Source: an uncultured Clostridia bacterium (GTDB taxonomy: Bacteria; Bacillota; Clostridia; TANB77; CAG-508). From it: 57,309 bases of DNA. Positions 27,376-36,879 of this stretch are shown here, in pieces. The DNA lies in the NCBI GenBank assembly GCA_948468225.1, contig CAOKHH010000007.1, positions 1 through 57,309 on the forward strand. The letters run 5' to 3'. The first letter of the stretch is position 1; each line of letters opens with the position of its first letter. A model generated the notes under the pieces. That model searched no databases. It had not been told where the DNA came from and worked only from the letters and a program-made list of their open reading frames with translations. The translations under genes were made by a program, and so were the position numbers.

Positions 27376-28909
27376 GAATAATAAACGTTTAACAATAAAT
27401 ATAATAGCAAATTGTATAGCTTTTGCTGTTAATTTTATTATAAGTTTTTTCTTAACTCCTTACATAGTTAATCATGTTGGAAAAGAAGTATATGGATTTG
27501 TTGCATTAGGGAATGATTTTGTTAATTATGCTTCTTTAGTTTCACTAGCAATTAATTCTATGGCGAGCAGATTTATTACAATTAAGATTCAGCAAAGTGA
27601 TTATGAAAGTGCGAATAAATATTTTGCATCAGTATTGCTATCAAATATTGTAATTTGCTTAATATTACTAATACCAGCTATATGTGTAGTTTTATTTTTG
27701 GAAAAGTTAGTAGATGTACCACAGCAGCATATAGTAGACATAAAAGTACTATGGGCATTATTGTTTATAAATTTCTTTATAGGTTTAATTGGAGGAGTAT
27801 ATCAAATAGCAACATTTGCGAAAAATAGGGTTGATTTATCTGCAAAGTTGAATATAAAATCATATATAATAAAAGCGGTAATTCTATTTATATCATATTA
27901 TTTTTTGAACCCATATATTCTTTATGTAGGTGTTGCTACAATAATAAGTACAACCTATAACACGATAGTTAGTATAAAATATACAAGAGAACTGATTCCT
28001 GAAATAAAATTTAATAAAAAGCATTTTGATAAAAAAAGTGTTAAAGAATTGTTCTTTTCTGGTATTTGGAATACTGTTAGTAGAATTGGCTCTATGGCTT
28101 TAAGCGAATTAGATTTATTATTATCAAATATACTAATAGATGCATCCGCAATGGGAACATTGTCATTAGTAAAAATAATACCTAATTATGTTTTTACACT
28201 AATATCAACTATAACAACAGCAATTATGCCACAATTAGTTATTTCATATGCAAATGATGGTAAGGAAGAAAAAAACGAATTGGTAAAAAATGTAAAGAAC
28301 GAAATAAGAATCCTTATTTTTATCAATGCCATAGTTTATGCTGTAATTATTGCTTTTTCCGATAAATTATATATGTTGTGGCTGGGTATAACAAATAGTG
28401 AAGAGCTAAAACTAATGTATTATGTAGGAATAATAACAATACTAGATTGCTTAGTAAGTTCTGTTATGTATGTTGTATTTAATATTTTTACTGTATTTAA
28501 TAAATTGAAACTTTCAGCAATAAGTGTTATAATTACAGGAGTTATAAGTTTGTGTGTGACATATTTAGCTGTTAAATTTACTAATTTAGGATTATATGCT
28601 ATAGCCGGTGTAAGTATTACATTAGTTATATTTAGAAATTTGTTTGTACTAATTCCATATGCAACAAAATTATTAAAATTACGTTGGTATGAATTGTATA
28701 AATATATAATTTTAAATATTTTTGCAATAGCAGTATCTGTTGCCATAGGATTTATATATAAATCTATATTTAAAATAGATGGTTGGATTTCTTTAATTTT
28801 AGTATGTGCAATAACAGTTATAACAATAATGATAGTAAATATTTTCATTGTATTAAGAAAAGAAGAAAGAAATATGATAAAAGAAAAATTATTAAGAAGG
28901 AAAAACTAA
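27368..28909 (+). CDS. Polysaccharide flippase (Wzx, MATE-like fold)
   Basis: Membrane transporter of lipid-linked oligosaccharide units. The 513 residues have about 14 hydrophobic helices. The N-terminus NIIANCIAFAVNFIISFFLT and PYIVNHVGKEVYGFVAL resembles the polysaccharide transporter family. The ATG at 27368 is chosen over a TTG three bases earlier. Its AGGAGG site is inside the end of the upstream gene and overlaps it by eight bases. With Wzy it makes a Wzx/Wzy-type export pathway. Confidence 0.9.
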   Translation: MDKNNKRLTINIIANCIAFAVNFIISFFLTPYIVNHVGKEVYGFVALGNDFVNYASLVSLAINSMASRFITIKIQQSDYESANKYFASVLLSNIVICLILLIPAICVVLFLEKLVDVPQQHIVDIKVLWALLFINFFIGLIGGVYQIATFAKNRVDLSAKLNIKSYIIKAVILFISYYFLNPYILYVGVATIISTTYNTIVSIKYTRELIPEIKFNKKHFDKKSVKELFFSGIWNTVSRIGSMALSELDLLLSNILIDASAMGTLSLVKIIPNYVFTLISTITTAIMPQLVISYANDGKEEKNELVKNVKNEIRILIFINAIVYAVIIAFSDKLYMLWLGITNSEELKLMYYVGIITILDCLVSSVMYVVFNIFTVFNKLKLSAISVIITGVISLCVTYLAVKFTNLGLYAIAGVSITLVIFRNLFVLIPYATKLLKLRWYELYKYIILNIFAIAVSVAIGFIYKSIFKIDGWISLILVCAITVITIMIVNIFIVLRKEERNMIKEKLLRRKN

Positions 28910-28947
28910 TTTAAAATCTAGAGATGTAATTGAAAGGTGGATAAAAT

Positions 28948-30582
28948 TTGAATATATTAGCAGTAATCCCAGCAAGAGGTGGTTCAAAAGGAATACCAAA
29001 GAAAAACATAAGATTAATGAATGGCAAACCTTTAATTTCTTATGCAATATGTAATGCTATAAATTCTAAATATATAACAGATACGGTGGTAACAACAGAT
29101 GATGAAGAAATAGCATATATAGTAAAACAATATGGAGCTATTGTAATAAATAGAGATAATACACTATCAGATGATAAAACAACATTAGATCCAGTAATAT
29201 ATGATGCTGTACAAAAAACTGAAGAAATGCTAAATAAAAAGTATGATATTGTAATAACATTACAAACTACTTCACCTATGTTAAAAATTAGTACACTAGA
29301 TAATGCTATAAATGATTTTCGTAAATCAGTATATGATACATATATAAGTGTTATAAACAAACCTCATTTGGCTTGGAGCAAAAACAAAGATGGATTCTAT
29401 CCTTTATATGAAAAAAGGTTAAACAGACAGCAATTACCACCAAATTATCTAGAGGCAGGAGCGTTTTTTATAACTAAAAGAAAATTCATTTCTAAAGATA
29501 ATAGATTGGGACCTAAAATATCAGTCTGCGAAATACCGGAAGAAGAAGCGATTGATATAGACAATATGTCTGATTGGCTGGTATGTGAAAACATGCTAAA
29601 AAGTAAGAAAATAGTATTAAGATGTGATGGCTATAAAAAACTAGGTATGGGACATGTTTATCATTGCTTAAATCTAGCTTATAACTTGACGGGGAATGAT
29701 GTGATAATTGTAACTAACGAAAAATATAAAGAAGGATTAAGAAAAATAAAATCTAGCAATTTAAAATATACTACAATAAATGATGATAATGATTTCTTTG
29801 AATTCTTGAAAAAATATAAACCAGATATAGTTGTAAATGATTGTTTAGATACTTCAGCTGAATATATAAAGAAACTTAAGAAAATAGTTGATAGAGTTGT
29901 AACAATAGAAGATTTAGGGGAAGGAACAAAATATGCAGACGCAACAATAAATGCTTTATATAAAGATGATGGAATTGATAAAAAAATATATAGTGGAGAA
30001 AAATATGTTTCATTACGAGAAGAATTTTTAATAAGTAGCCCTAAAGAATTTTCAAATGAAGTAAACAACGTTTTAGTTCTATTTGGAGGAACTGATCCAT
30101 CTAATTTGACCAAAAAAATATATGATTTAATAAAGAAATCAGATTATTCTAAGATTAACTTTACTTTTGTCTTAGGAATAGGGTATACTAATGAAAATGA
30201 AATTGTGGACATGCCTGAAAAAAATATAAGGATTATAAAGGATGTAAAAAACATTAGTGAATATATGAAGAACGCAGATATTGCATTCACATCACAAGGA
30301 AGGACTATATATGAACTTGCTGTATTGGGTGTGCCATCAATAGTGCTGGCGCAGAATGAAAGAGAAAAATTACATTCATTTGCACAAATGAATAATGGAT
30401 TTTTAAATTTAGGATTAGGAACAGATGTATCTGAAGATGCAATAAAAAACACATTAAATTGGTTAATAAATACACCATATATAAGAAAAGAAATGAGAGA
30501 TTTAATGTTAAAATGTAACCTAAAAGATGGGTTAAAAAATGAAATAGAAGTAATTTTAGGAGGTAATAATTATGAAAAATAG
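28948..30582 (+). CDS. Fusion: CMP-nonulosonate cytidylyltransferase + PseG-like UDP-sugar hydrolase
   Basis: The 544-residue protein contains two enzymes of nonulosonic acid synthesis. Residues 1-215 are a NeuA/PseF-type cytidylyltransferase (AVIPARGGSKGIPKKNIR at 5-22, TLQTTSPML, LEAGAFFITKR). Residues about 222-540 are PseG-like: RCDGYKKLGMGHVYHCLNLA matches the PseG N-terminus, and LVLFGGTDPSNLTKKIY and FTSQGRTIYELAVLGVPSI match the GT-B-like half. The PseG step releases UDP and gives the free amino sugar for the synthase encoded next. The start is TTG at 28948 with AAAGGTGG upstream. The stop overlaps the next start by 11 bases. Separate genes are the more usual arrangement. Confidence 0.9.
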   Translation: MNILAVIPARGGSKGIPKKNIRLMNGKPLISYAICNAINSKYITDTVVTTDDEEIAYIVKQYGAIVINRDNTLSDDKTTLDPVIYDAVQKTEEMLNKKYDIVITLQTTSPMLKISTLDNAINDFRKSVYDTYISVINKPHLAWSKNKDGFYPLYEKRLNRQQLPPNYLEAGAFFITKRKFISKDNRLGPKISVCEIPEEEAIDIDNMSDWLVCENMLKSKKIVLRCDGYKKLGMGHVYHCLNLAYNLTGNDVIIVTNEKYKEGLRKIKSSNLKYTTINDDNDFFEFLKKYKPDIVVNDCLDTSAEYIKKLKKIVDRVVTIEDLGEGTKYADATINALYKDDGIDKKIYSGEKYVSLREEFLISSPKEFSNEVNNVLVLFGGTDPSNLTKKIYDLIKKSDYSKINFTFVLGIGYTNENEIVDMPEKNIRIIKDVKNISEYMKNADIAFTSQGRTIYELAVLGVPSIVLAQNEREKLHSFAQMNNGFLNLGLGTDVSEDAIKNTLNWLINTPYIRKEMRDLMLKCNLKDGLKNEIEVILGGNNYEK

Positions 30583-31645
30583 TACAATTATAGAAAGAGT
30601 GATGAAGGGAAAGTTTACTTTAATTGCAGAAATAGGAGTAAATTATTATGATATTGCAAAAAAAATGAATATAACGCCAATGGAAGCGGCTAAACTTATG
30701 ATAGATGAAGCAAAAAAAGCTGGAATACATGCAGTTAAATTTCAAACATATAAGGCAGAAACTTTAGCAGCAAAAGATTCACCATATTATTGGAATATAG
30801 AAGAAGAACCAACAAAATCACAATATGAATTATTTAAAAAGTTCGATTTGTTTGGATATAAAGAATATAAAGAATTAAGTGAATATTGTGAGAAAATAGG
30901 TATAGAATTTTTATCAACCGCTTTTGATTTTGAATCAGCAGATTATTTAGATGAATTGATGAATGTATACAAAATATCTTCATCAGATTTAAGCAATTTA
31001 CCATTTATAGAGTATCAAGCTAAGAAGAACAAGCCTATACTTTTATCAACAGGTGCTTCAAACTTAGATGAAATAGATAATGCAGTTAATGCAATTAGAA
31101 AACATAATGACAAGCCTATTGTTTTATTACATTGTGTTTTAGAATATCCTACTCCATATGAACATGCAAATTTAAATAAAATAGTAAGTTTAAAAGAAAA
31201 ATATAAGGATTTAATAATTGGGTACTCAGATCATACAAAACCTGATGAATGCTATGATATTGTAAAAACAGCATATAATTTAGGGGCAATAGTTGTAGAA
31301 AAACATTACACGTTAGATAAAACATTAAAAGGAAATGACCATTACCATGCAATGGATGAAAAGGACGCTAAGAAAATCATAGAGGGCATTGAGTTTATTG
31401 ATAAAATTAGAGGAAGTTATGATTTAAAATGTTTAAATACAGAAAGCACAGCAAGATTAAATGCTAGAAGATCTATAGTTTCTGCTAAAAATATAAATAG
31501 TGGAGAAATAATAACAGAAGAAATGTTAACATTTAAAAGACCAGGTGTGGGAATTTCCCCATCTGACATAGATAAAGTAATAGGAAAAAAAGCTAAAGTA
31601 TTTATTGAAGAAGATACAATTTTAAGTGAAGATATGTTAAGTTAA
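30572..31645 (+). CDS. N-acetylneuraminate synthase family (NeuB/PseI/LegI)
   Basis: Condenses a 6-carbon amino sugar with phosphoenolpyruvate to a 9-carbon nonulosonic acid. The 357 residues form a TIM barrel with FTLIAEIGVNYYDIAKKM, HAVKFQTYKAETL, FLSTAFDFESADYLDEL, YKISSSDLSNLPFIEY, ILLSTGASNLDEI, IGYSDHT and VVEKHYTLDKTLKGNDHYHA. A C-terminal SAF (antifreeze-like) domain starts near residue 298 (ARRSIVSAKNINSGEIITEE). Since the partner is PseG-like, a pseudaminic- or legionaminic-type product is more likely than Neu5Ac. No N-acetyltransferase gene for the pathway is visible in the window. Confidence 0.9.
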   Translation: MKNSTIIERVMKGKFTLIAEIGVNYYDIAKKMNITPMEAAKLMIDEAKKAGIHAVKFQTYKAETLAAKDSPYYWNIEEEPTKSQYELFKKFDLFGYKEYKELSEYCEKIGIEFLSTAFDFESADYLDELMNVYKISSSDLSNLPFIEYQAKKNKPILLSTGASNLDEIDNAVNAIRKHNDKPIVLLHCVLEYPTPYEHANLNKIVSLKEKYKDLIIGYSDHTKPDECYDIVKTAYNLGAIVVEKHYTLDKTLKGNDHYHAMDEKDAKKIIEGIEFIDKIRGSYDLKCLNTESTARLNARRSIVSAKNINSGEIITEEMLTFKRPGVGISPSDIDKVIGKKAKVFIEEDTILSEDMLS

Positions 31646-31684
31646 AATAAAAGCAATATATTTATGCTAATAGGGGGAGTTTTT

Positions 31685-33205
31685 ATGAGTACTAGAGAAA
31701 AGACAAAGAAACAAAACAATAAGCAAAATAGTGTTAATAATAAAAATAGTGGTAAAAAAGCTAGAAAAAATCAAAATAAATTAAGAGTATTTTTCATAAT
31801 AATAGCAATACTTTTTTTAGTAGTATTGGCTAGACTGTACACTTCTATTATGAAAACTAATATGTTACCATCATTTTTTGTAATTGCAATATCAATAGTT
31901 ATGGTGCTTTTTGCTATATTATTAGTAATAGGTATAACAAAAAAACATAAAACCCTTAAGTTAAATATTTTATGCTTTTTTATAATAGTTATTGTATCTT
32001 CAGTTTCTCTTGTTGCAAATCATTATATTGATATTACAATGAATTTTTTAAGCAAAATGTTTGCTGAAATTGCAGAAGTTGAGAATTATTATGTTATAGT
32101 AAATAAAAATAGTACATATAATAGAATAGAAGATATAGCAGATAAAGATATATATACATTCTTATTAGAAGATGATGTAAAAAATAAGATACAAAATAAA
32201 GTGCATGGCGAAATAAAAATAGAAGAAGATATTATAAAATTAGGAAATGACTTATTAGAAAATAATATTGATGCAATTCTTTTAAGTTCTTCTCAATATG
32301 ATTTGTTATCAGAAGAAATTGAAAATTTTAAAGAGAATACAAGAAGAATATTAACTGAAACTCACAAAATAGAATCACAGACTACAATAGAAGACGCTAA
32401 TACGAAGTATAATATAAAAAATGGTTCATTTAATATATATATTAGTGGAATAGATGTATTTGGAAGCATAAACAAGGTTGCAAGAAGCGATGCTAATATG
32501 CTGGTTACTGTAAATTTGGATACACATGAAATATTACTTACATCTATACCAAGAGATTATTATGTAACATTACATTCTAAGAAAGCAAAGGACAAGCTAA
32601 CACATTCAGGAATTTATGGAATAACAGAAACTGTAACAACTGTTGAAGATTTTTTAGGAATAGATATTAACTATTATGTAAGAGTTAATTTTTCAACTGT
32701 AATTAAACTTGTAGATACACTAGGTGGCATCGATGTATATTCAGATTTTGCTTTTACCGTAAATGATCCTTGGGAATATAAGCAAGTTCATAGATTTGTT
32801 AAAGGAAATAATCACTTATCAGGAGAAGCTGCTCTAGCGTTTAGCAGAGAGAGAAACGCATTTTCAGATGGAGATAATCAAAGAATAAAAAATCAGCAAA
32901 AGGTTATAGAGGCTGTTATTACTAAAGTAATGAATAGCAAAACAATATTAACCAAATATAGCAGTATACTTGATGCAATGTCTGGTAGCTTTAATACAAA
33001 TATAGACAGTAACGAGATTAGCAATCTTGTAAAAAAACAATTAGAAGATATGCCAAATTGGACAATAAAAACAATTTCGTTAGATGGAAAAGCAGCAACA
33101 AGAACGACATATTCAATGGGAAGCCAACCATTATATGTTACAATACCAGATAATAAATCCGTTGATGATGCAAAAGAAGAGATAAAGAAGGTTATGGGAG
33201 AATAA
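31685..33205 (+). CDS. LytR-CpsA-Psr (LCP) family wall-polymer ligase
   Basis: Attaches undecaprenyl-linked polymers (capsule, teichoic acid) to peptidoglycan. The 506 residues start with a very basic Asn/Lys-rich cytoplasmic tail (about 35 residues) and three hydrophobic helices within about residues 35-125. The LCP catalytic domain follows from about residue 240 (SFNIYISGIDVFG; SRDANMLVTVNLDTHEILLT-like segment; SIPRDYYV; DTLGGIDVYSDFAF; ALAFSRERNAFSDGDNQR). Its conserved Arg and Asp residues are present. The start is ATG 31685 with GGGGGAG upstream. It closes the capsule operon. Confidence 0.92.
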   Translation: MSTREKTKKQNNKQNSVNNKNSGKKARKNQNKLRVFFIIIAILFLVVLARLYTSIMKTNMLPSFFVIAISIVMVLFAILLVIGITKKHKTLKLNILCFFIIVIVSSVSLVANHYIDITMNFLSKMFAEIAEVENYYVIVNKNSTYNRIEDIADKDIYTFLLEDDVKNKIQNKVHGEIKIEEDIIKLGNDLLENNIDAILLSSSQYDLLSEEIENFKENTRRILTETHKIESQTTIEDANTKYNIKNGSFNIYISGIDVFGSINKVARSDANMLVTVNLDTHEILLTSIPRDYYVTLHSKKAKDKLTHSGIYGITETVTTVEDFLGIDINYYVRVNFSTVIKLVDTLGGIDVYSDFAFTVNDPWEYKQVHRFVKGNNHLSGEAALAFSRERNAFSDGDNQRIKNQQKVIEAVITKVMNSKTILTKYSSILDAMSGSFNTNIDSNEISNLVKKQLEDMPNWTIKTISLDGKAATRTTYSMGSQPLYVTIPDNKSVDDAKEEIKKVMGE

Positions 33206-33245
33206 ATAATTTTGCAAATTTAGTTGCATTTAAGAAAGGGATAAA

Positions 33246-33499
33246 ATGAAATCAATAATTAAGAGAGTTATAAATCATATAATGGGACTTATATTTTCAA
33301 TATTTTGTAAAGTAGATAAAAAAAGATAGTATTTGATAATTTCCTTGAAAAAGTTTTTGGTATAATGGAGAGATTCTAGAAGAAGGAACACCAAGAGATG
33401 ATATATTATATAATGTACCACAATATGTAAACAAAATATGTGGTTTGAAATTGATAATCAAGAGGATTTAGAAAAAGCAAGAAAGTTATTAAAAAAATA
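33246..33499 (+). pseudogene. Decayed remnants of polysaccharide genes
   Basis: A 27-codon reading frame (start MKSIIKRVINHIMGLIFSIF, stop TAG at about 33328) is followed, in another frame, by IVFDNFLEKVFG, which resembles the start of CDP-glycerol glycerophosphotransferases. At 33438-33499, MWFEIDNQEDLEKARKLL matches the end of LicC-type nucleotidyltransferases. Several stops and frame changes separate the pieces. It is probably a deleted teichoic-acid or phosphocholine gene pair. No CGG codon is involved here, unlike the three recoded genes. Confidence 0.4.
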
Positions 33500-33521
33500 A
33501 ACGATAAAGAGGAGCGTAATA

Positions 33522-34604
33522 GTGTTATTAGAATTAGATAAAGAAAAAATTATAATAATGATACCAGCGTTAAATCCATCACACCAATTTATCAAATATA
33601 TTGATGAATTAATAGATAATAATTTTAGAAACATTATTGTTATAAATGATGGAAGTGCTACTGAATTCAATACTATTTTTGAAGCTATTAAAGAGAAAAA
33701 TATAATTGTTATAGAACATGAAAAAAATTTAGGAAAAGGTAAAGCTATTAAAAGTGGGTTGGAATATTTACAAAGTAATGATGCATACAACGATTGCTTA
33801 GGAGTTATTACAGTAGATTCTGATGGACAACATTTATTAAAAGATGTAATAAATGTTGCAAATTCATTAAAAGAGAATAAAGATTCACTAATATTAGGTT
33901 GTAGAGATTTTGAATCTAATAATGTACCACCTAAAAGCAAATTTGGAAACAAGACTACATCAAACTTTTTCAAGTTATTGTATGGAGTTAAAATTTCAGA
34001 TACTCAGACAGGGCTTAGAGGCATATCGAAGAATTTATTTAATCAACTTATAAATTTAGAGGGAGATAGGTTTGAGTATGAAACAAATATGCTAATTGAC
34101 TGCATATTAAAAAAAGTAAATATTGTAGAAGTACAAATTGAAACAGTATATATGAATAATAATAAAGAAACACATTTTAGACCATTTAAAGATTCAGTAT
34201 TGATTTATTGGAGAATATTAAATTCATTTTTTAAATATTCTTTAGTATCTGTAATTTCATGTATCATTGATTTGACATTATTTCAGATATTATTATTGAC
34301 ATTGCCGATTAAAAATAGTAAGACTATTTTAATAGTAATTTCAACTGTAATAGCAAGAGTCATATCTTCGCTTGTAAATTATACGTTAAATAAAAAGGTT
34401 TCGTTTAACAGTAAAAATAATGTTAAAAACACAATTTTAAAATATTATGCATTATGTATAATACAAATCATAGTTTCTTCAACATTAGTATCGATACTAT
34501 GCAATTTTATAGGAATACCAGAGATATTAGTAAAAATAGTAGTTGATACAATAATATTTATTGTAAATTATAGAGTTCAAAGATTATTTATATTTAATAG
34601 ATAA
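33522..34604 (+). CDS. GT2 glycosyltransferase fused to a GtrA-like membrane domain
   Basis: The 360-residue protein has a GT-A domain (IIMIPALNPSHQFIKYIDEL, VINDGSATEFN, NLGKGKAIKSGLEYL, VDSDGQHLLKD, and ISDTQTGLRGIS). It then has a four-helix GtrA-type domain at about residues 235-355 (FKYSLVSVISCIIDLTLFQI; LVNYTLNKKVSFNSK; VNYRVQRLFIFNR). GtrA proteins are thought to move polyprenyl-linked sugars across the membrane. The fusion would make and present the same donor. The start is GTG 33522 with GAGGAG upstream. The transcript ends at a long hairpin shared with the opposite-strand gene. Confidence 0.9.
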   Translation: MLLELDKEKIIIMIPALNPSHQFIKYIDELIDNNFRNIIVINDGSATEFNTIFEAIKEKNIIVIEHEKNLGKGKAIKSGLEYLQSNDAYNDCLGVITVDSDGQHLLKDVINVANSLKENKDSLILGCRDFESNNVPPKSKFGNKTTSNFFKLLYGVKISDTQTGLRGISKNLFNQLINLEGDRFEYETNMLIDCILKKVNIVEVQIETVYMNNNKETHFRPFKDSVLIYWRILNSFFKYSLVSVISCIIDLTLFQILLLTLPIKNSKTILIVISTVIARVISSLVNYTLNKKVSFNSKNNVKNTILKYYALCIIQIIVSSTLVSILCNFIGIPEILVKIVVDTIIFIVNYRVQRLFIFNR

Positions 34605-34639
34605 CTATGTAGAAGATAAGAAAAAAGTATAAATTTAGG

Positions 34640-34680
34640 GTAAGCAATAACCGCACGTAAAACGTGCGGTTATTGCTTAC
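34640..34680. terminator. 18-bp perfect hairpin between convergent genes
   Basis: GTAAGCAATAACCGCACG (34640-34657) and its exact complement (34663-34680) with a five-base loop TAAAA. It reaches the stop codon of the minus-strand gene and is 36 bases past the plus-strand gene. T-runs are weak on both sides, so a bidirectional terminator is likely but not certain. Confidence 0.65.
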
Positions 34681-36443
34681 TAATTAATGGAATATATTCC
34701 AATACCATTATAATGAATATTCTGTGATACGAAATAATTTTTTATATATTCATCCTCATCAAATACAATAAAGAATTTATATGGAGTAGTGTCTATGTCT
34801 TCTGAAATTGATTCAATAATAGTTTTTCTATTAGTTAATAGCATATAATTAGCCAAAGGAGAAAGATAGCCACAAGTAATACTTTTTGGTGCATAAATTA
34901 TGTAACTTTCATTTGGAGAAATCGATTTATTTTGCAGTATTGAATCGAATGTTTCTTTTGCAGAACCAGAATAGTAATCTACACCAATAAAGCATTTATT
35001 ATTTTTATTTTGAATAATTAAGTGTGTAGTAAAAAATATGCTAATTAAAATTAGAACTACTATAAATTTGTTTGTTGATTCATTGTTTTTATAATATAAA
35101 TAAGTCATTCCGGTGGTATATAAGCACAATAAATATGAAACTATTGTAAAATTATATCGCCCAAAACCATCCAATGTTATAGCTTCAGAGGTAGGCATAG
35201 AAAATAAATACATACCAAGTAAACTTAATAAATAAGTTAAGTATATTAAATCAAGAGCAAATGTGTATTTAAAATTATTAAAGAACGATTTTATATTCTT
35301 ATTTTTGATGCTACAATATAAACAATATAAAATCGATGTTACATTAATATATAATAATATTTTAATACTTATATTGTTGCTGTCAAATTTTATGGATTTT
35401 CGAACAAAATTTTTTACTATTTTTTTTATATCATTATTATCCTTACTTCTGAATTCACTAATGTAAGCAGAAACAGACATTGAATGTTTAGAATATATAG
35501 CTTCTGAACCATAAACATATTTTACATGTTGCTTCCATATAAGCAAAGTGAATATAAGTATTAAAACTGATAATAGCATATATTTCAATATTTGTTTTTT
35601 AGTAAACGTTTTTGATTTTAGAATAAAATATAATAAAGCAATAAAGTTGATAATAACGAAATATATACCACTATTTTTTATTAGTATTAAAAACATCGAA
35701 AATATAATATTTAGGTAAAAACATTGTTTGAAATTACTTTTATTATAAAATATGTTTAAAATACTTGCGATACCTACTAAAGTCAATGTTTGATCGACTA
35801 ATAATTCATAAAAGGAATATGATGTGTTTGTAGTAATTACAAATACTGATATAAGAAGTATAAAAACTGGTAGGATTTTTAACTTTGATTCGTTTTTTAT
35901 CCAAGTAAACATAGTAAAAAAAGCTGTTAAAGATATAAAAATTTGTGCAAAAATATAACAACTTTCGGCTTGACCAACACATTTACAAAAATAATATATA
36001 AAGCAAGCAGTTGCAGGGGGATATGATTTAAACATAATATAATTAGTTGAAAAATTAGGTAACATATTTGAATTTAGCATGCTTTTTTCTATCAAAGCCC
36101 AGTGAGAAAAATTATCGTATTCAAACAAATGCAGTTTAGTTGATATTATTGCGAAATATAATATTAATATAGAAAACAATATATTGGTAGTGCTTAGATA
36201 ATTTACTCGTTTGTTTTGTTTAAAGGTGTAAATTAGTAGAAGAAAACCACCTAAATATATAATAATTTGGCATATTCTTAAAATATTTAGTATTCCTGCA
36301 AAAGTCATGATAATTGAAATACAAGATACCATAGTTATGGCGGTGAATTCTTTTTTTATTTTAAATTTATAATTAATAAATATACAATATCCAAAAAATG
36401 ACAAACAAAAAGCTAAAAATTTAAATATCATAATATAATTCAT
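34680..36443 (-). CDS. Multi-pass membrane protein, GT-C glycosyltransferase-like
   Basis: About 587 residues with at least 11 hydrophobic helices. After the first few helices the loop FEYDNFSHWALIEKSMLNSN has acidic residues before SHW, followed by FKSYPPATACFIYYF, a layout seen in GT-C membrane glycosyltransferases that use lipid-linked sugars. No closer family is recognised. A TTG (36458) overlaps the GGAGG site. The ATG at 36443 lies eight bases after that site and is chosen. It is the only convincing minus-strand gene of the window and may modify the capsule or wall polymer. Confidence 0.75.
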   Translation of the reverse strand: MNYIMIFKFLAFCLSFFGYCIFINYKFKIKKEFTAITMVSCISIIMTFAGILNILRICQIIIYLGGFLLLIYTFKQNKRVNYLSTTNILFSILILYFAIISTKLHLFEYDNFSHWALIEKSMLNSNMLPNFSTNYIMFKSYPPATACFIYYFCKCVGQAESCYIFAQIFISLTAFFTMFTWIKNESKLKILPVFILLISVFVITTNTSYSFYELLVDQTLTLVGIASILNIFYNKSNFKQCFYLNIIFSMFLILIKNSGIYFVIINFIALLYFILKSKTFTKKQILKYMLLSVLILIFTLLIWKQHVKYVYGSEAIYSKHSMSVSAYISEFRSKDNNDIKKIVKNFVRKSIKFDSNNISIKILLYINVTSILYCLYCSIKNKNIKSFFNNFKYTFALDLIYLTYLLSLLGMYLFSMPTSEAITLDGFGRYNFTIVSYLLCLYTTGMTYLYYKNNESTNKFIVVLILISIFFTTHLIIQNKNNKCFIGVDYYSGSAKETFDSILQNKSISPNESYIIYAPKSITCGYLSPLANYMLLTNRKTIIESISEDIDTTPYKFFIVFDEDEYIKNYFVSQNIHYNGIGIYSIN

Positions 36444-36607
36444 AATAAAAACCTCCAAACTTTAGAATTATTATTTGTACATTTTAATATAGATGTGTAA
36501 AATAGTCAAGGTAGAAAAATAAATCAAAAAACCTAAAATATTGATATAAAAATAAAAAGAAATATATTTTTTCTTCAAAATATAATAAAATTTTTCTTCC
36601 AAACCTC

Positions 36608-36635
36608 TTGCATAAAAAATATATTATGCTATAAT
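36608..36635 (+). promoter_or_regulatory. Promoter of the carAB leader
   Basis: TTGCAT, 16-base spacer, perfect TATAAT. The gap 36444-36879 otherwise holds a small reading frame, a terminator and a degenerate repeat. Confidence 0.65.
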
Positions 36636-36683
36636 ATTACAAGTGAAATTTAAACATAAGTGTCAAAATTGGAGGTATTTTAG

Positions 36684-36776
36684 ATGAAATTAGGACATAT
36701 AGCAACAAAATCAATAAAAGAAAAATTCAATGGCGCTTTTGTTTCTAATTGTTTTGATTATATATATTATTTATAG
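36684..36776 (+). CDS. Possible 30-residue leader peptide upstream of carA
   Basis: ATG at 36684 with GGAGG seven bases upstream encodes 30 residues ending FDYIYYL. It lies between a good promoter and an intrinsic terminator whose stem begins at the stop codon. That is the arrangement of a translation-controlled attenuator for carAB. The peptide resembles no family known to me and may instead be a remnant gene start. Confidence 0.35.
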   Translation: MKLGHIATKSIKEKFNGAFVSNCFDYIYYL

Positions 36777-36803
36777 AGATTGTATTTCAATCTCTATTTT
36801 TTT
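36775..36803 (+). terminator. Intrinsic terminator (possible attenuator) before carA
   Basis: AGAGATTG (36775-36782), loop TATTT, CAATCTCT (36788-36795), then ATTTTTTTT. The 5' arm overlaps the stop codon of the small leader frame, so a ribosome stopping there would cover the stem. Confidence 0.75.
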
Positions 36804-36809
36804 AATGTT

Positions 36810-36862
36810 GTAGGGGCACCGTTTGCGGGAATACCCGTTAGGTTACGACACCACTGTGCCCA
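36810..36862 (+). repeat. Degenerate or composite GTAGGGGC-family repeat, copy 11
   Basis: Starts GTAGGGGCACCGTTTGCGGG and ends ACTGTGCCCA. The flanks GGGCAC/GTGCCC pair over a longer centre than in other copies. It lies 17 bases before the carA ATG. Confidence 0.6.
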
Positions 36863-36879
36863 TTGTAGGAGGAAGAAAA

